A stretch of 64,000 nt of DNA from Tubulanus polymorphus (lineage: Eukaryota > Nemertea > Palaeonemertea > Tubulaniformes > Tubulanidae). The position numbers and the translations under genes were made by a program. Shown here piece by piece: positions 34,801 through 49,953 of this stretch. The stretch covers positions 24,074,450-24,138,449 of the forward strand of contig NC_134029.1 of NCBI RefSeq assembly GCF_964204645.1, in the 5' to 3' direction. The notes beneath the pieces were generated by a model, which saw only the letters and a list, made by a program, of their open reading frames with translations, did not search any database and was not told the origin of the DNA. The first letter of the stretch is position 1, and each line of letters starts with the position of its first letter.

Positions 34801-37800
34801 TGGTGAAACTATGCATCAGTAGATTCCGTCAGAAACAACTCGCTTCTGCATAGTGAGACCAGACGAGCGTTTAATACATTTAAGCCAGAAGCGCGATAAA
34901 ACAGAAATCAACATCCTTTTTTCGTTGTAATTGCTGTATTAGATTATGAATTACGACGCGTCAGTGATTCGGTCGGTGTGAAATAAGTTCCTTTTTTAAC
35001 GTAGACTTTATTTCATAGAACATGCACGTATTCTACTGCGGTTCGACAAATCATTCGACGCTATACCGAAAGTCTATTGAAACGGATTGATACAAATACG
35101 TACCAGCGGATTGATCGACGATGAACTGTAAGTTTAAGTCCACCACAGACTTTCTGATTTCCAGCGGATTGCGTCTCATCAGAGCGATAAATTGGCGAGG
35201 TATGCGACGGGATTTAAGTGTAATTGGCGCCGGTGTTCGGGAATAACTGCGTCCTCCGCTTCGTCTAATGATAGGATGATTTGTGATAAAACACATTAGG
35301 AACGAATGTTTGATACCGCCTTGTACAAACAGACAGAAATACGAGACCCGGTATCCGTGTGTCTATCTGCCATCTGAGATTTGAAATACAAAACCTCATT
35401 CACAAAGAATCCGTTACTCAGTCGTAAATATGGATGTATTAAGTATCAAATAGTTACTCTATATGAATAACACCAGATATCTAGGGGTCAATATTCGGGA
35501 CCATGCTCCAGAGCCACCCCTAGGAATTCCCGATTTAGGATGAAGCTGCGCCGAAGAAGGTTTTCTCCGAATTCCATCAAAAGAAAGCAATAGTGTTTTT
35601 CTTCAAGATTCACCGCGATACGTTTTAAGAAGCTTTGCTCTTCACCAGGCGGTAATTACTACCTGAAGGACCGCAAGCGTATTGCAATAACACACCTGGT
35701 CTCTTCAATAGAAACTCGTGCCTTGGATGCAGCAAATCCTTTTACAGAATAATCAATGTATCTGGGGAATACCGTCTTCAAACATCTTAGAAAATAAAAC
35801 CTATAAAACCACGAATGAAATAAAAGTTTCCTCTCAAAAAAAGTTTATTAGACGATCAGAAGAAATTGAGAAGAACATTTATTTATTGAAAACGAATCAA
35901 TCGAGATTTTTCTGAAAAGCTACAAATATAAAACGTGTCTTTTAACGGAAATCGTTTCATAAAGTTGATGAAGATTGGACACGATCAACTCATTAACTGA
36001 AACTGAAATATCGCTGCTGATTTGCTTGGAGAGATACCTCTCCATTAATTCTACCCTTAACGACGCACTAGTGGCGCCATCTGACTTGGGAATCGGAATT
36101 ACAGATCTAGAACGCAGTATCCTTCGTCCGTTCTCGATCAGCCATTTCAGATGAGCTATATGCGCAATGAATTCGATAGTTGTACCGGTCATCGCGTCCA
36201 TCTCGACGAGTACTGATTGATTCTCTTAAGAGAATAGAATCGCTAGCGTTGAGTACCATACGCATAAATCAACCAGCCAATACACGCTCCATTGAAGCGC
36301 TACTTTACAAAATATATGTCCGAAGTGAATGATCATTGCGTAAATGATTAAATACGAGCGAAAATGATCACTCACAATCAGCGGTGAACACGACAGCAAT
36401 TTGAATAGAATGCTGTAATTTTTTCGAACTCGGCGCTTATGATGCTTGAAGTGTCCTGAGCGACATAAAAGTGATATATTTCAAATCGATATGAAAATCT
36501 ACGCTTATCGTATATGACTGTTTTGATATGTCGCTTACTGTATCGGTTGAAACGTTATTTATGCCATGGCCGCGACGCTCTAGACTCTACACGCGTATAA
36601 GACTCTGACGACGAGTGACCATCGACTCAAGAGACCAATAAAACTGGTCGCAGAATTCGCCGCAATTATCGGGTGCCGACTGCATTTCTTTCCCCAGGTC
36701 AGTCGTTCATAAAATAGGGAATGCTATTGCACCATCTTTTTTCTGCAAAGTATTTTGTCACGTATCCGTTTTTTTTTCTTTTTTCATCAGTCGTATTCGT
36801 TTAGAAGTCAGACCAGCGCACTCGACACTGGGAAATACGGAAACACAAAATCAAACATTGTTTCCCGAGACCATGTTTTCCGTTTCTCGTAAACGACGCT
36901 CACGACGCAGAGAAACGCTCGGAAACACATGTTTCTTTCTACTGTTTCTCTGTTTCCCTGTGTCGTGTGCGTTTGACTTAAAGTCTTATTCAAGGCAGTT
37001 TTTAAGACCCAGATACTTCCCGTTATTCTATTCTATTCTGTTGTTCTGCTGGATTCTATATGGTGGCATCAAATGCAAATCCCTCGTATGTCATCGTGAA
37101 TATTGCGTTGATACCGTCGTCGTTCCATGCGTAACTGGGAGCTTCACAAAAAATACCCAGAACAAATCGTGATGAAAACCTTATTTCCGCTGCATCCCTC
37201 GTCGGTAAAAAGTCACTACGCCATCGCGAGTTTACCGATAACACACGCGGAATGGTCGAAAAAAGATTCCCGGAAATATTATTCCACGTGGATGACAATC
37301 TATTGATCCTCCAGCAGATAATCACGGCTTATTGCCGAAAGCGATGAACCAATGAACACTAGATGTTTTGCTGAAAATCTTTGATGAGAGCCAAAGACAA
37401 CCAAGAACACGCCCATTGTGATAGATCTATTTCTAATCTATATATAACGTAAACAGTGAAAGATATAATCTTAAACTGAATCTAAAATATCTCAAAATGA
37501 CGCGTTAATTGTAGTCTTTGACCCTTATCAAAGCTTTTGTTTAAAACCTGTAGCGAATTTTCTAGTTCGCATTTGTTCATCGCAGAGTTTCTTGGCAATA
37601 TTTAGAGTAGATAAATACTAAACATTGTAGTTAAATGCAGGAGATCGGAGAATCGAAGCTTTTTTCGATCCAAGGAGATATCGGGTTTACGAACTTCCAT
37701 TTTTATTGGTGCAAAGACCAATCCTTAATTACGCATCGCATGTCCAAGTATATTGTATACTTTCATCGCAAAGGTTTGATGCAAATGGAAAGCGAAAAAT

Positions 37801-38944
37801 TAGATGTAATTCCCATGATATTTGTTCGTATGTAAATGTGTATATCTGTCGAGGGTATAGTTATTGTATACCAGTAGAGATGTAGATCTGTATGTACAGA
37901 TAAAACAAATAAAAAGTTAGATGAATTTCTCGAGGAGGAGTTGAACGGCAGCTTCTCGCGCGTTACCTGAGTCGAACGCTTTATTTACACGTGTTTTACC
38001 ACGACTGAAGTTATGTCAGTATTTCTGATTAGGTTCCGTGAATGTAGTGAATATATCGCAGTTATGCAGCGCTAATATTTACTGTACGTTCATTATTCAC
38101 GACATCCATCACCGGAAGTTCTTTGATTTTGTATCCGATAGCCGATACGTCGCGGAAAGATCCATCATCAAAACTCAAATCGTCGTTCGCAGAATTTCGC
38201 GATGTATAACTGATGATTTAACGCGATCAAAGATCTGTATCGTAGGTGCGCGTGTTGTAGACCAAAAGTCGGCATCGAGCGCAAAGTAAATTTCTAACCA
38301 GTATTTATTCACTTGCAGCGACGAATTTTCCTGTGCAAACGTGGCCCAACGTCGAGTGTCCATCGCAGATCCAGTTTCATTCTCTTTGTTTGCCTTCCGC
38401 ACGTATAAACAATTTTGCCATCGCATCAAAGCAGCAACTTTCACAAATCCAATAAGGCCTTGCTAAACTACGTTTACGTTCCACCCATTTCAGACGATAA
38501 TCGAATCCGTTTCTACAGATACGTTATCCATGGCTCACGCACCAGTTCGTACATTTCCGAACTTTGCGGCGAGTTGTCCACGATTTCCACTCGATCGGGC
38601 GAAAACATTGGCGCAATTTTCGACCGAAAATGATTGCGATTCTGCTTTTCCAGGAAAGCGGTCTGATACTATCTCTAAACGCGCCAGTTGACCGATACAG
38701 ACATTTCTCGCCCGTAATGTCGATGAACGAAGTCATTTCTTGAGACCCTTTCAGTGCAGTTTTACTACAAAATTGAAACTTGTGGTTTCTGATTTGAATG
38801 CATGCCCAACAAAGAAATTATTTTCGATGTTTCATAAAACGATACTCCGCATATAGTTACCATCGATGAAACACATTTGTCCGTGTTGTGACGATTTACA
38901 GAGAATCCCTCACTATTTGAGAAAGTAATACTATTAATTAGTAA

Positions 38945-39125
38945 CTACTATAACGAGAAATATGAAGTCCGAAAAGTCTCCTTTAAGCTAATTTGATTCA
39001 ATATTTCGACTATATCCAAATAGTCATCTTCGGTCATCTTTCCCGAATATGACTGTTAGGTTATAGTCATAGAAATTAATCAATAATCTATTGGCCGAAG
39101 GAAACCTTTCGGACTTCATCTTTCT
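38945..39125. repeat. Inverted pair of the 29.9-kb dispersed repeat
   Basis: On the minus strand 38945-39045 reproduces GAAGATGACTAT...AGTCGAAA followed by AAGGAGACTTTTCGGACTT. A partial plus-strand copy, AAGGAAACCTTTCGGACTTC, follows at about 39100. The two pieces therefore face each other. Confidence 0.5.
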
Positions 39126-41796
39126 GGTAATATCAGTGTGGCCGGGATTCTCTATATATTTTCGATCAGTGAGCGCGCTTCGCTTTACAGTGAAACTTGC
39201 TGCAAAAACCTGCGTATATACAGATATACATGTATATATGATAGAACGGTACAATAGACATAAAACTGACAGCGTTTATTACAGTTTTGTATCATTGCCA
39301 TTTGGTTAAGAGCAACATCGATTATACTTTCGAGGACGATACGGTTCATCCCGGAATTTATTGCGTAGAATAGGTCTATCTTGTCTGCGCCATTAACTCC
39401 TAATTGATTATACCCTCGAAGTCTTTCTCACCTTCGTCGCTTCTAAACGTTAACACCATTCTCGAATTTTTCAATTATCTGCTACCGATAAATTTATAGG
39501 AATAAATTCTGTGAAAATTTGAAAATTTGGATCTCACGAAAATGGAAATCTACCTGCGTTTGTTTCTTTGTTTTCCATCGTTGCCGAAACAATCAGCCGT
39601 AAACATTTATTTATTGTTTGGATATTTCGCGCTGGAGTCTGCAGAAATGAAAAAAACCATATTCAAGACATTATTGAATAACCAGACTGCTGCACTGATT
39701 AATATTTCAGAAGACTAAAAAACTGGGATTCTGATAGAATGTCATGATTATAATGCAATATACAAAAAACAACACCGATTCAATTGGCGGATGATGCCGT
39801 TTCATTGCCGCATTTTTTCAGCTAGTGTCTGTCGCTCATATCCTGGTTGTATAATGACAATATTGAAAAAAGAAACTGATAAATGAATAAATCCGGAATA
39901 AAACACTGGTTTTCCATGTCGCTTATGCATTAACATACACTCAGAAAGTCGATATCTTCGCGCAGCAGTCAGTCGCGAAAAACGGATCCTTACAGATTCT
40001 TAATCATAAATGTAGATGAACATGTCATCCAAGGTCGAAACATTAGTTCTGATGATTGTGTATTCGTTGATCTTATCTCAATCTCTCGTCGCTGTCCTGG
40101 TTGTGTAGCATTACGTATGCGATACACGTATGCCCGTAATGGGACACATGTTGTAGACAATTTCCCAGAACAAGTATCGGCTCTTATACGTAAACGAGGG
40201 TCATCGATAGAGATATTGTAATGAATTGAGAGACGACTCTGAAAAAGATGAATAAAAGAGAAGCTGTCGATGTGTTTTATCCTTTACACAGGTCGTTGAA
40301 TTGATGATTATTTATGTAAGTAATTCTTGCTTTAATTTCCGGCTAGAGAAGTGCAATATCGCGAACACAGGCGACAATATCTTTACGACTATTTCTTTAT
40401 GAATTATGAAAATCGTATCTCGCTTCATTTTCGTGTTGTATCGGATTCTCCCGAACTCGTGGATTGTGATTACGCGTTTCTCTTCTGCTCAAGTTCTCTG
40501 CACGCACCAGCGCAGTTCGCCTTACCTCGCCCGCCTCATACGCGCTACCAGTGATAATTTTTCGCTATGGTATTTGATTTTGAACACGATGTGAAATCTC
40601 TTTAGACGGGAATAAGACCGAAATTGATCTCCAGAGGTAATATTAGTGGCTGGCTCTTCATTCATTATGAGCACGAGGCATATTTACATGTTGCCGATTA
40701 AACTTGGAATATTCCTGCGGACCCGAGATAAATTTCAATCAACAACAGTGGCACCGGGTCCTGATGTAAACATTATCCGTGAAATGATAATGTTCGTAAC
40801 GAAATGGTGATTGCATAAATAGCAATATGATACTCAGTACTAAAATTCAAGACTTGATTTTCATCACGATAAGAGCTTGGGCTTGTGTTGGCTTAGGCCA
40901 TTCATAAATGCGTATACGTTTTATGAATTACCCTCTCTGGAATAAAGTAACAGTTTTGTATTCGAAGCTAGAATTCCTTTATCTCTTTAATCGTTATGTT
41001 TTGAAAATTTATTTCCCGGAAGGCTATTTTTGGATTGAGCTCAGAAAGCATTCCTGCCAAAAACGAAGATTTCAACTCGAGATAATACGAGATGATACGA
41101 GATGATAGTCTCGCGATTCGAATCGATAATCATTTTGAACGGTAGGAATTAATAAGATCTTTCGATCGAGCGAACCAATAATTATCATTTGTTCTACTGT
41201 AATTAAACTAATTAAACCATCACAATAGGAATCGAGAGACCTCCTCCTGGCTGCAATTGCTATAAGCAATCATATATCGCAGTCTAATGATTCACTCGTG
41301 GCGGTAATGAGCAGATTATTAAGATAACTCAGTTGGTTAATTATTGACACCGCTTTGTCTGATAGGTTTTGCTGCATATTCTCCACTTACTCAGTGAACT
41401 CACAATGTGCTAAACTCGATAATCGGATTACCTGATAAACGCCTGATGTATAAACCGCTACTTAAATCAAACGAAAAACTGTGAAGCTGATCTCCCAGGG
41501 TGGAATAAGGGCTTTTTTACTTTTGCATTATCTAACTCTAAGGCCCTAAAAAACTGCAATAAAAATGATTTACGTTGTTTGTTCACACCTTCGTCAGTTG
41601 CGTTTATGCAGTATGAGAATGATTCCTATGTTTTTTGTGTTACAAAGCGAGATAAAAAAAAGTGTAAAATTGCAATTATTTGCAGAGTTTCAATCCCTAT
41701 CAGCTAGTAACAGTAAGAATAACCCGTACACTCAGACGTGGAGGATAGAGATGATTAGTTTAATAAAATCTCTCTAGAGACCGTCGTCAGGTTTGA

Positions 41797-41821
41797 CCCT
41801 AACCCTATCCTCTAACCCTAA
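41797..41821. repeat. Short telomere-like CCCTAA run
   Basis: CCCTAACCCTA followed by TCCTCTAACCCTAA gives about four imperfect CCCTAA units. Too short to indicate a telomere; an interstitial trace or chance. Confidence 0.4.
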
Positions 41822-44213
41822 CGATGTCCGAGACGCCGTGACCTTTGATCTTGATTTTTGAGAAATAGATTTACTTTTAAATCTTAATAGCAGTTGTTTT
41901 AATACATAAGTCTCATTATGATCACAGAACGACATCAGACAAACTCCAACAGGATATGATATATACATGTTTTCGGTACAGTTGCCTCGGGCGGGAAGAA
42001 TATACCGAAAATGCTGGACCTGCTGCTAGATACAAGTGTCGCATTTCTATCAAGAGGAAATCATAACCGACGCCTTGAGCTTCGTTCTTTTGTTTACTCG
42101 GAAGAGACTTGAAAAAACAGTGTCTCGAATAACAGATTGGACACATTAAATAGCAAACCTCACGCGTGTATATCTATCGCCCCATCTGTAGTTTATATCG
42201 CCCAAGGTTTCGCATCCCTCTCGGCGGTTATACCGAGCCGTGTTGTGTTATATCAGTGCAATAAAATGAAGTCAGAGCTTGCTTCTGTTAGTATAAATTC
42301 GAGTGTTGGTCCGATTAATTAATCCACTGGGATCACGCTATATTCGCTCTTATGAAATTCGACACGGTTTTGAAGTTGAAGGTTGTTTTTTAGTGCTCAG
42401 GTTCAGGTGTTCTGTTGAGATATTTAGCGAGCGTCGTATTTTATCACCGCTTCTTCCGAAACAAACCGCCCGCTTGGGCTCAATGTAGTAATGTTTCCAA
42501 CACGACTTTTAGATCTCCCAAATGGATACGAATTTCGGCATTACGAGCTGCTGTATATTTGAATATTTCATTAGCTGTAAAACTGTCATCCTTTCTCGCA
42601 CTAGTTAAATCTTATTATAGCTTAAACCATTTTAGACGACGAGGGAGGCTTCGAGCTCCACTTTTGAGGGCGATTTCAAACTGCACAAAAATACCGATGA
42701 ATAATGTATGATGATGAAGCATTTCTTTTTAAGAAAAGTAACATATCCTCCATTAAGAGTATGGTCTGCTAATGTTGTGGTCTGCTAATGTTGGTTGCTT
42801 CATTTTTTTTTATTATTTCATTTCCATCGGGAGCTTTAAGTGACTTATTGTACTATCATAAATCAAATATTACGGACATCAACCTGACATGGGACAAGAC
42901 GGGTTTTTATTTCATTGAGTGGCTTGTAATCGAGATTACAAGACCGGCCAATAAACGATCTATTAGGTATTTCGTGACGCACCGAATTCAGTTTATATAC
43001 CGCAAGATGTGGCAGCAGCGAACACGCACTTGTTACTCGCTACAAACAGGTGACAGAGTCTGGAGTGAATAACCATCTCGTCTGAGAGTCCATATCGTGT
43101 AGAACTTTAATCCGGCGGGCACTTGTTCGACGACATCTTGTTAACTTCTCAGCTCATTGTCGTTTCGTATGAGAACTAGTTTAGATTTTTCATCTGCGAT
43201 GTTAAGTCGCGCCGTCACACAATAGGTTCAACCGCGCTTAACGATCTTGAACGCGGGATAAACATCGAACGAGGATGAATATATCATCGGCCATGATGAT
43301 ACAAGTAACTCTACGCAATGCTCGGAAACAACAATAACTGTGAAGTAACAACACTGAGCTACAGTTTGCTTTAGAATATTCGAAAATATACACGTAACTA
43401 AATATAATATAATATCTCGGTGTTTGTGAACGATGAGGATTTTGACGATTAACTTTCATTGCGAAACTTTATACGATCGTTTGACTTGTACAGCGATTAC
43501 ACGATCGATATTCTGGAAGATTTTAATCGTATGGATAGGAATCGAACCAGTTCTTTCGTAAGTAAAAATGTTGTCTGGGTTTTTATCGATTTATGTCAAA
43601 CAAGTTCCGTCAAGTGTCCTACACGTTTTCCTCGTCGTTCGCGTGATTATTTTCTAAAATGAAACGTCATCTTTGATTTAATTTTTTACATGTCTACGGC
43701 ATCGCATCGCGACAGTATTTACTACGCGCAAATTGTGATGATGAATTAGTAACTGACGATTCAGTCGGTTGTGACAGATTTCATTAAGAAATCTCCGCAA
43801 AATTCGTTGTTAACGAACGCAATCTATTCATAAAGCCTTTCAGTAAATGAGATAAAAATTCGAGAAAGTTCTACTGAACACGCGAGAAGTGTATTGCTTG
43901 TCTTTGATTGTTATGCAAAATTGATGTTTTTAGCTGTGGTTTTTTTTTTTGCAGTCAGTTGAACGCTAACAATTCTAGACGGCGTATTTTTGAATGTTGA
44001 TTGTTTCAGCGATAAGCGATGCTATTATTTGACAGAACCTCTTCAATGTCTACCATTCCGTGATGACATGCGATGCCTATTACTGCGTTTTTCAAAACTA
44101 TGCAGCCATCACCGACAACTTCTCCTTTGAAAACATATCCTCTGAATAAAACTTAAGATAATCATATATAATATTTACATCTCTACGGAAAGGTTAAGTG
44201 TTTTTTTTAATTG

Positions 44214-44346
<133 letters not shown>

Positions 44347-47300
44347 AAGCAACCTTATTCAAGCAACCTTTCTCGAATTTACAATCAGATAAGAAAATCA
44401 GAAAGAAACAAAACAGACAGAAAATGTATATATACTAAAATATGTAGCATCCATAGTTTCCAACGTCATAAAAGATTTTCATCATGCACTTTCTACCAAA
44501 TGTAATAACCACAATGTTCATGAGTAATAACCACAGTAACAGGTTCATGAACTCAAGAAATTCTTTAAGAATAACCGAGGGTGCGAAAGATACAAGGTGA
44601 AGTGTCTGAGTTGAAACTGGAAACGGCACCTGAAACAACACCGTGCATTTATTCACTCGTACGATAGAACTGATACGAATTTAAAATAGTTGAAGTATTG
44701 ATAGAATTCTCGATGGATATTCACTGAACTGAACTACAAGGAGAACAAATCAACCAAGTGGAATTATTTCACATCCGAAACAATATCCTCAATATACGGC
44801 GCGTTTAACGACGCATTTCCCCACAGTTTTCTGATCCCAATCTGTGGATCACTGATGTGGACTATCGCGGCACTAATTGGATCAATCTTCGTCGCCTATC
44901 TTAGCTGACAATCGTCAATAAAGTACCATTAAACATTGGACTATTCTCTCTCTGTGTCTCTTCTCACTACCGTGTCGATATTACCTTGTACTACTGACAG
45001 TGAGTTGATTACCAATAACGATCGCCTTCATAATCAACTCAGATCTTAATACGATTATAACCGATTCTTATCGTATCAAGTTTTCACGGATTAAATATTA
45101 CTGATAAGAATTCTTCGAAAAAAGTATTCGTTGAACATTCGCTTACATGAGAAATACTAATTCCACTGCGGCATATACATTATATATAAACTGACATCAT
45201 CAAACCCCATTGGTCTCAAGAGACGAATTCAGTTGTCGTCCTCGATGCTCAAATCATCGATAAAACTGGAATTTTCATATAGCGGCATATATCGCTTTCA
45301 GCTAAAAAGGGAATCTGACAATCTGGTGGCAGCTTTCATGTGTATATGACAGTCTGTGAAACAGTCTATACATCGAAAAACAGCTATAATACGCGAGCTG
45401 GTAATCGCTAGAAATTGATTTTATCGACAGAATAATTGAAGATTATGATTTGATATTTATATGTATCAGACAGATTAGCACGCCAGCCAGAAATCAGGTC
45501 GCGACAAATAACGGCGCAAAATCGCTCGACAAAAAAGCGTTAATGATGGAGTGCGGGTAGAATTTTTCGATCAATTTGATAAATTGGTGACGTGTTATGC
45601 GCGCACGTGGTATAAGGCTGATTAGGCGCGACTTGTTTGAGAAAATCATCTGTGCAACTTTAACGTTCCGTTGATAAATCACACGCAAACCCAGGTATAC
45701 GAGGGGTGACAATTTATTTATCACATCTTGCTCGTCAGTCTTGAGGCGATTACGATCAGAATAATTCTGGCAGTGATATCCAGCGCGAGTCGTCTGCTTC
45801 ACCAGACCACGGTCTACCCGACTACACCAATTCGAGGTTAACAGTATGCGTCTAAAAGTACAGAGAAACCAGAGCCAAATTTGTTAAATGTGTTACGGTC
45901 TTTTTACAGGTGGTCTGACGAAAGTTCATTCTATCAAAACAGTTCGAGTTTTCCTAGATTTAAAAAAAACAGAAATTACGCACGTCTGTTGCAGGTTTTA
46001 TTGCGCAATCATTTAGAAATAGGAAAACAATCGCTACGTAGCTGGTTACGTGTACTTCACCGGGCCGTAGAGGTCTGTGGATGGTACAACCGATTTTAGA
46101 AACACTTTCTCAATCAATTTGTGCAGTAATCGACAAGTCGCAAATTGTTGAAAACCTTCAATTTCTTTCACGAATAACTCGTCAGTCATTCGCCTCCGGT
46201 GTCAAACACGTAGTCCTTGAGTCTCCTCGATAAACACAGATATCACGTCGATCCGTTTAATACGAGACCATAACATCGGAAGGAACGGATTCTGAATAAA
46301 CAGAAGTTATGATTTCCGGTTCTTTTTCTCCTTCTACCAGTATTAATCTATTCACGTAGACATCAATCTTAAATGATCGATGCAGCTCCAACAGACGAAA
46401 CAAAGTGTTCATTTTGGTTAACTCAGTGACAGCTGTTAATTCTCTTGTGGTGATCAGTTTGCCTGGAAATTACATCAGACACCGGGTAATAATGCTACTG
46501 AATTCACCTGACTAACTAATAAATTCAATCATCGCCCGAAAGACGTGTCGTGGAAGTTTAATAAGAAACACCGTATGGTGTTTTTTATAAGCTGCTCTGA
46601 CTGTGAAGTCAATAGTGTTTTTTAAAGTTGATTTGCTCTTTGTCAATCGGCGCACGTAACAAGTATTTTGTAGTTAGCTTTATTAACGAGGGTGACCTAC
46701 TGGATAAACACGTGACGAAACCGAGTTCTGCTCGAAAACGAAAACCAGAGTTTTGAAGGGAAGTGACGATGTTCAATACTGGTATAAAATGAATAAATTA
46801 GCAGAATCAGGACGCAGTTCCACCAGTTGTGAGTTACAGTTAACTCAGAGTTCATCTTCAATGAGTTCAGTCGAATTCAACACATAAATCTCATATAATG
46901 ATATTCCATGATATTTGATCATTATTCATTTTAGTATTACAATTAACTGTATGACATTTATGATAATGATTTATAATATTAATAATTATAATGATAATAC
47001 GACATAAAAATGATACTACGCAAATATTAGATATACGGTTACTCGTCTCAGTCAACGAGAAACCACTGAAAATCAACCTGTTCAAACGATTGTATTTGTC
47101 TCGTATGTTGAAGAAATACCTCACGATCCATTAGAACTAGCCAATAAATTTTCCATCATAATGCATTAATTATACTGTATCATGAGAGCGTCACCACCGC
47201 GGACTCCATCGTGATAGTGTGCGCTTAATGAGATTGACAAGAAGAAGAGACGCATCGGGACGAAAAACTGAGATAAAAACGTTGGATTCGACCAGAAAAA

Positions 47301-48097
47301 CGGGAGCAATAGTCGTTATCAGCGTGGATCAGGCACTGGCTTAAATCACGCGATTGAATAAAAAAGCCATTTTCCGCGCACAACCCAATCAAACACTCAT
47401 TATCAATAAATAAAGTAAGATTTAACATTTCATATCAATCACAATAAACTAGTGACTTTAAAACGATTTATTTTCCTATTCGTGAAATCATCAGTTAAAC
47501 TTGTCGATATTATCATGTGGCTCAAATTGTCCACGTTTTAACGGACATATACAAACAGACATTAATATATCTCTTTCTTGTTGACCTAACGATTACTTAT
47601 AACGACAACCGCTCCCAAATGAAATATTCAAACGCTGAAATATAATTTCATATAACGTTTATAGATTTTTCCCATTTTTCGTGGAAAGTTACACCCATTT
47701 TCTATCTACATTCGATAAAGTTCTAAATAAGTTGTGTCCACGAAGAGCGGAAGTTTTAGCTACACCGCGGGATATTTGTCGATATTCGTGGTATGGATCG
47801 TTAATTTCCGATTGTGTTTTTCAATATCTCAGCTACTGGCTATTTTGTGTAGATCTATAAATTCTAGTTCATGGCCATTTATTGTTTCTTGCTTATTTGA
47901 GATTTGCAGTCAAACTCGGTTCAGCTGATGAGTTCACACAGTTTGTGAGAAAGATGTCCTTTAGAATCGAATCGAAACGTCAAATTCTCGTATAGTTTTT
48001 TCTTTAAATTATGGGTTTTTTGTCAGTAGAATTAGACAGTCACTTGTCATTGAAACCCAACCAAGTCGTCACATTCCTGAATTTGTCTCTTTTCTTA

Positions 48098-48240
48098 GTC
48101 CCAATTGGTATTTTCAATTCAAATCACTAAGTGTAAGTCGTCATTTGGATAGTTTGTCACATTACTGAAGTCATCTACTTAAGTCCCAATGTGTATGTCT
48201 AATTCAATTTACTAAGTGTAAGTTATCATTTAGTAAGTCA
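48098..48240. repeat. Tandem pair of a dispersed repeat (CACTAAGTGTAAGT family)
   Basis: TTAGTCCCAATTGGTATTTTC...ACTAAGTGTAAGTCGTCATTTGG is followed about 88 bp later by AAGTCCCAATGTGTATGTC...ACTAAGTGTAAGTTATCATTTAG. A third copy lies in a CARS2 intron at about 60086-60150. No coding content. Confidence 0.6.
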
Positions 48241-49953
48241 TTAGCTTATTGATCGTCGTAAGCGAATTCGATTGTATGGATCGTGTGTATTTGTATAATC
48301 GCGGCTGTAGAAACCTCCCCCGCGATGATGCAGTATGAATGATACTTTATTTGCCGTTCAACGCGTCATCTTTTCAAATTTCTAACGAATAACTTTAAAC
48401 CGGAAATTGCTTCTAAATGTTTGATATCATCACGCGTGCAAAATGTAACTGAAATCAATCAAATGCTAAATTTTACAGGTCGTTAACTTTAAAGCCCTGA
48501 GGCGCATAATTTATTATCAATTTCATGAGGACTGCGAAAGGGTGCGAACAAGGAGCTACGTGTCATTAATCAACCACCAATACCCAGACTGATTAAAATT
48601 TCTAACATGAAACAACGCGGTTTTCGATTCGGTAGATTTCTGAAAAGTTACTCGCGAATCATCACTGCGTTGAAATATTGTTTTTCCACGCGTTCAACTC
48701 CGGTATTATAGTGAAAATTGCCTCTGATGCATCGCTCGCTCTCTGAGCGCTCTGATAACCGGTGATTCGAAATGAAAGATGCATGCATTGCCTGCGGGCA
48801 AACTCATCAATTTCGCCTCAAGGATAAATATCATACGGAATTTGTACGTAACATTCCCTGCAATTTATTCTCATTACACTACAGTTGATGAAGATAATTG
48901 ATTTAAACAAGCTCCGACAGATGTCAAACAGAACACAACGCATTCTACATGTGATCAGACGCCACTTCGTAACTTATTCCCACATCGACCTAAAAACAGA
49001 GAAATCCGTTTGATTTTCCATGTTTTCATCGATTTGAAAACAAATTCTTTTGATGTTTAGATGAAATATTCCGGATTATGTTTGGTGTCAGTAACGCGCA
49101 AGCCTTTAATCAACCATTCGATTTAGTTTTTGTAACCGCTTCGAGAGCGAGATTTCAATTTTCAAAAGACAGACTTTTACCGATAGTGTGTCAACAACTT
49201 CAATCAGTCATCCGTAAAATAAACACGTAAATATAGCGAGGAGAATTCCATTTCACAGAGACAGAAATCTGTAAAACGAAGACTTTTTTCTCGAAACCGC
49301 ATTTCAGAGAAAAACTATAAAGCGTTGTCGACAACGAAAACCAACGAGGGATGAGTTACGTGCATCAGAACCCGGGTCTCTTACATCCAGACCGCGCATG
49401 TAACCAGGGCGCCCGCACTCGAGCGCAAATTTCGTACGCATTTAGCGCAGAAGATAGGCCCCCGCACACGGGCCGAAAAATGCGCTCAATAAAGGGATCT
49501 ACATCATTTACACGCGACTTTTCATTGTCATTGTCAAATATACTTGAATATAAAGGAATTCTTCTATTCCTTTTACATCTACATCGCGATTCAGGGTCTT
49601 AAAAATGGAAAATTATGATTTTAATAATTATTCACACAGAGAGGGATAAGCATGTAATAAATCAACGTTTTTCTATTCTGATATTCCGCTATCATCAGTT
49701 TATAGTCGTAGTTGGTGGTGGTTATACTGCAGCTTGATATCGTATTCGCGTAACAAAAAGTAGGGATTACATTTTAAACCATCTTTGTTCAATAATACAT
49801 CGAGGACGTCTTTCTACGTATTTTTATATAACTAAATATTAATCTATAAAAGATCAAACAATATCAAAAATATCATCAGCCGACGACTGTCCCATCGAAT
49901 CCGGTCGTATTTTCATCGTTTATCTGCATTTAAAGTATCTACATTCAGCGAAA

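Noticed and set aside
35051-35296. Possible neuropeptide precursor on the minus strand (basic sites around PRQFIALM)
   Set aside because: There is no signal peptide, no Gly amidation donor before the basic site and no repeated peptides.
41797-41821. Interstitial telomere
   Set aside because: Only about four imperfect CCCTAA units are present; recorded as a weak repeat but not interpreted as a fusion site.
45494-45802. 102-codon minus-strand frame with hydrophobic and basic segments
   Set aside because: It starts without an ATG and shows no family similarity or splice context.
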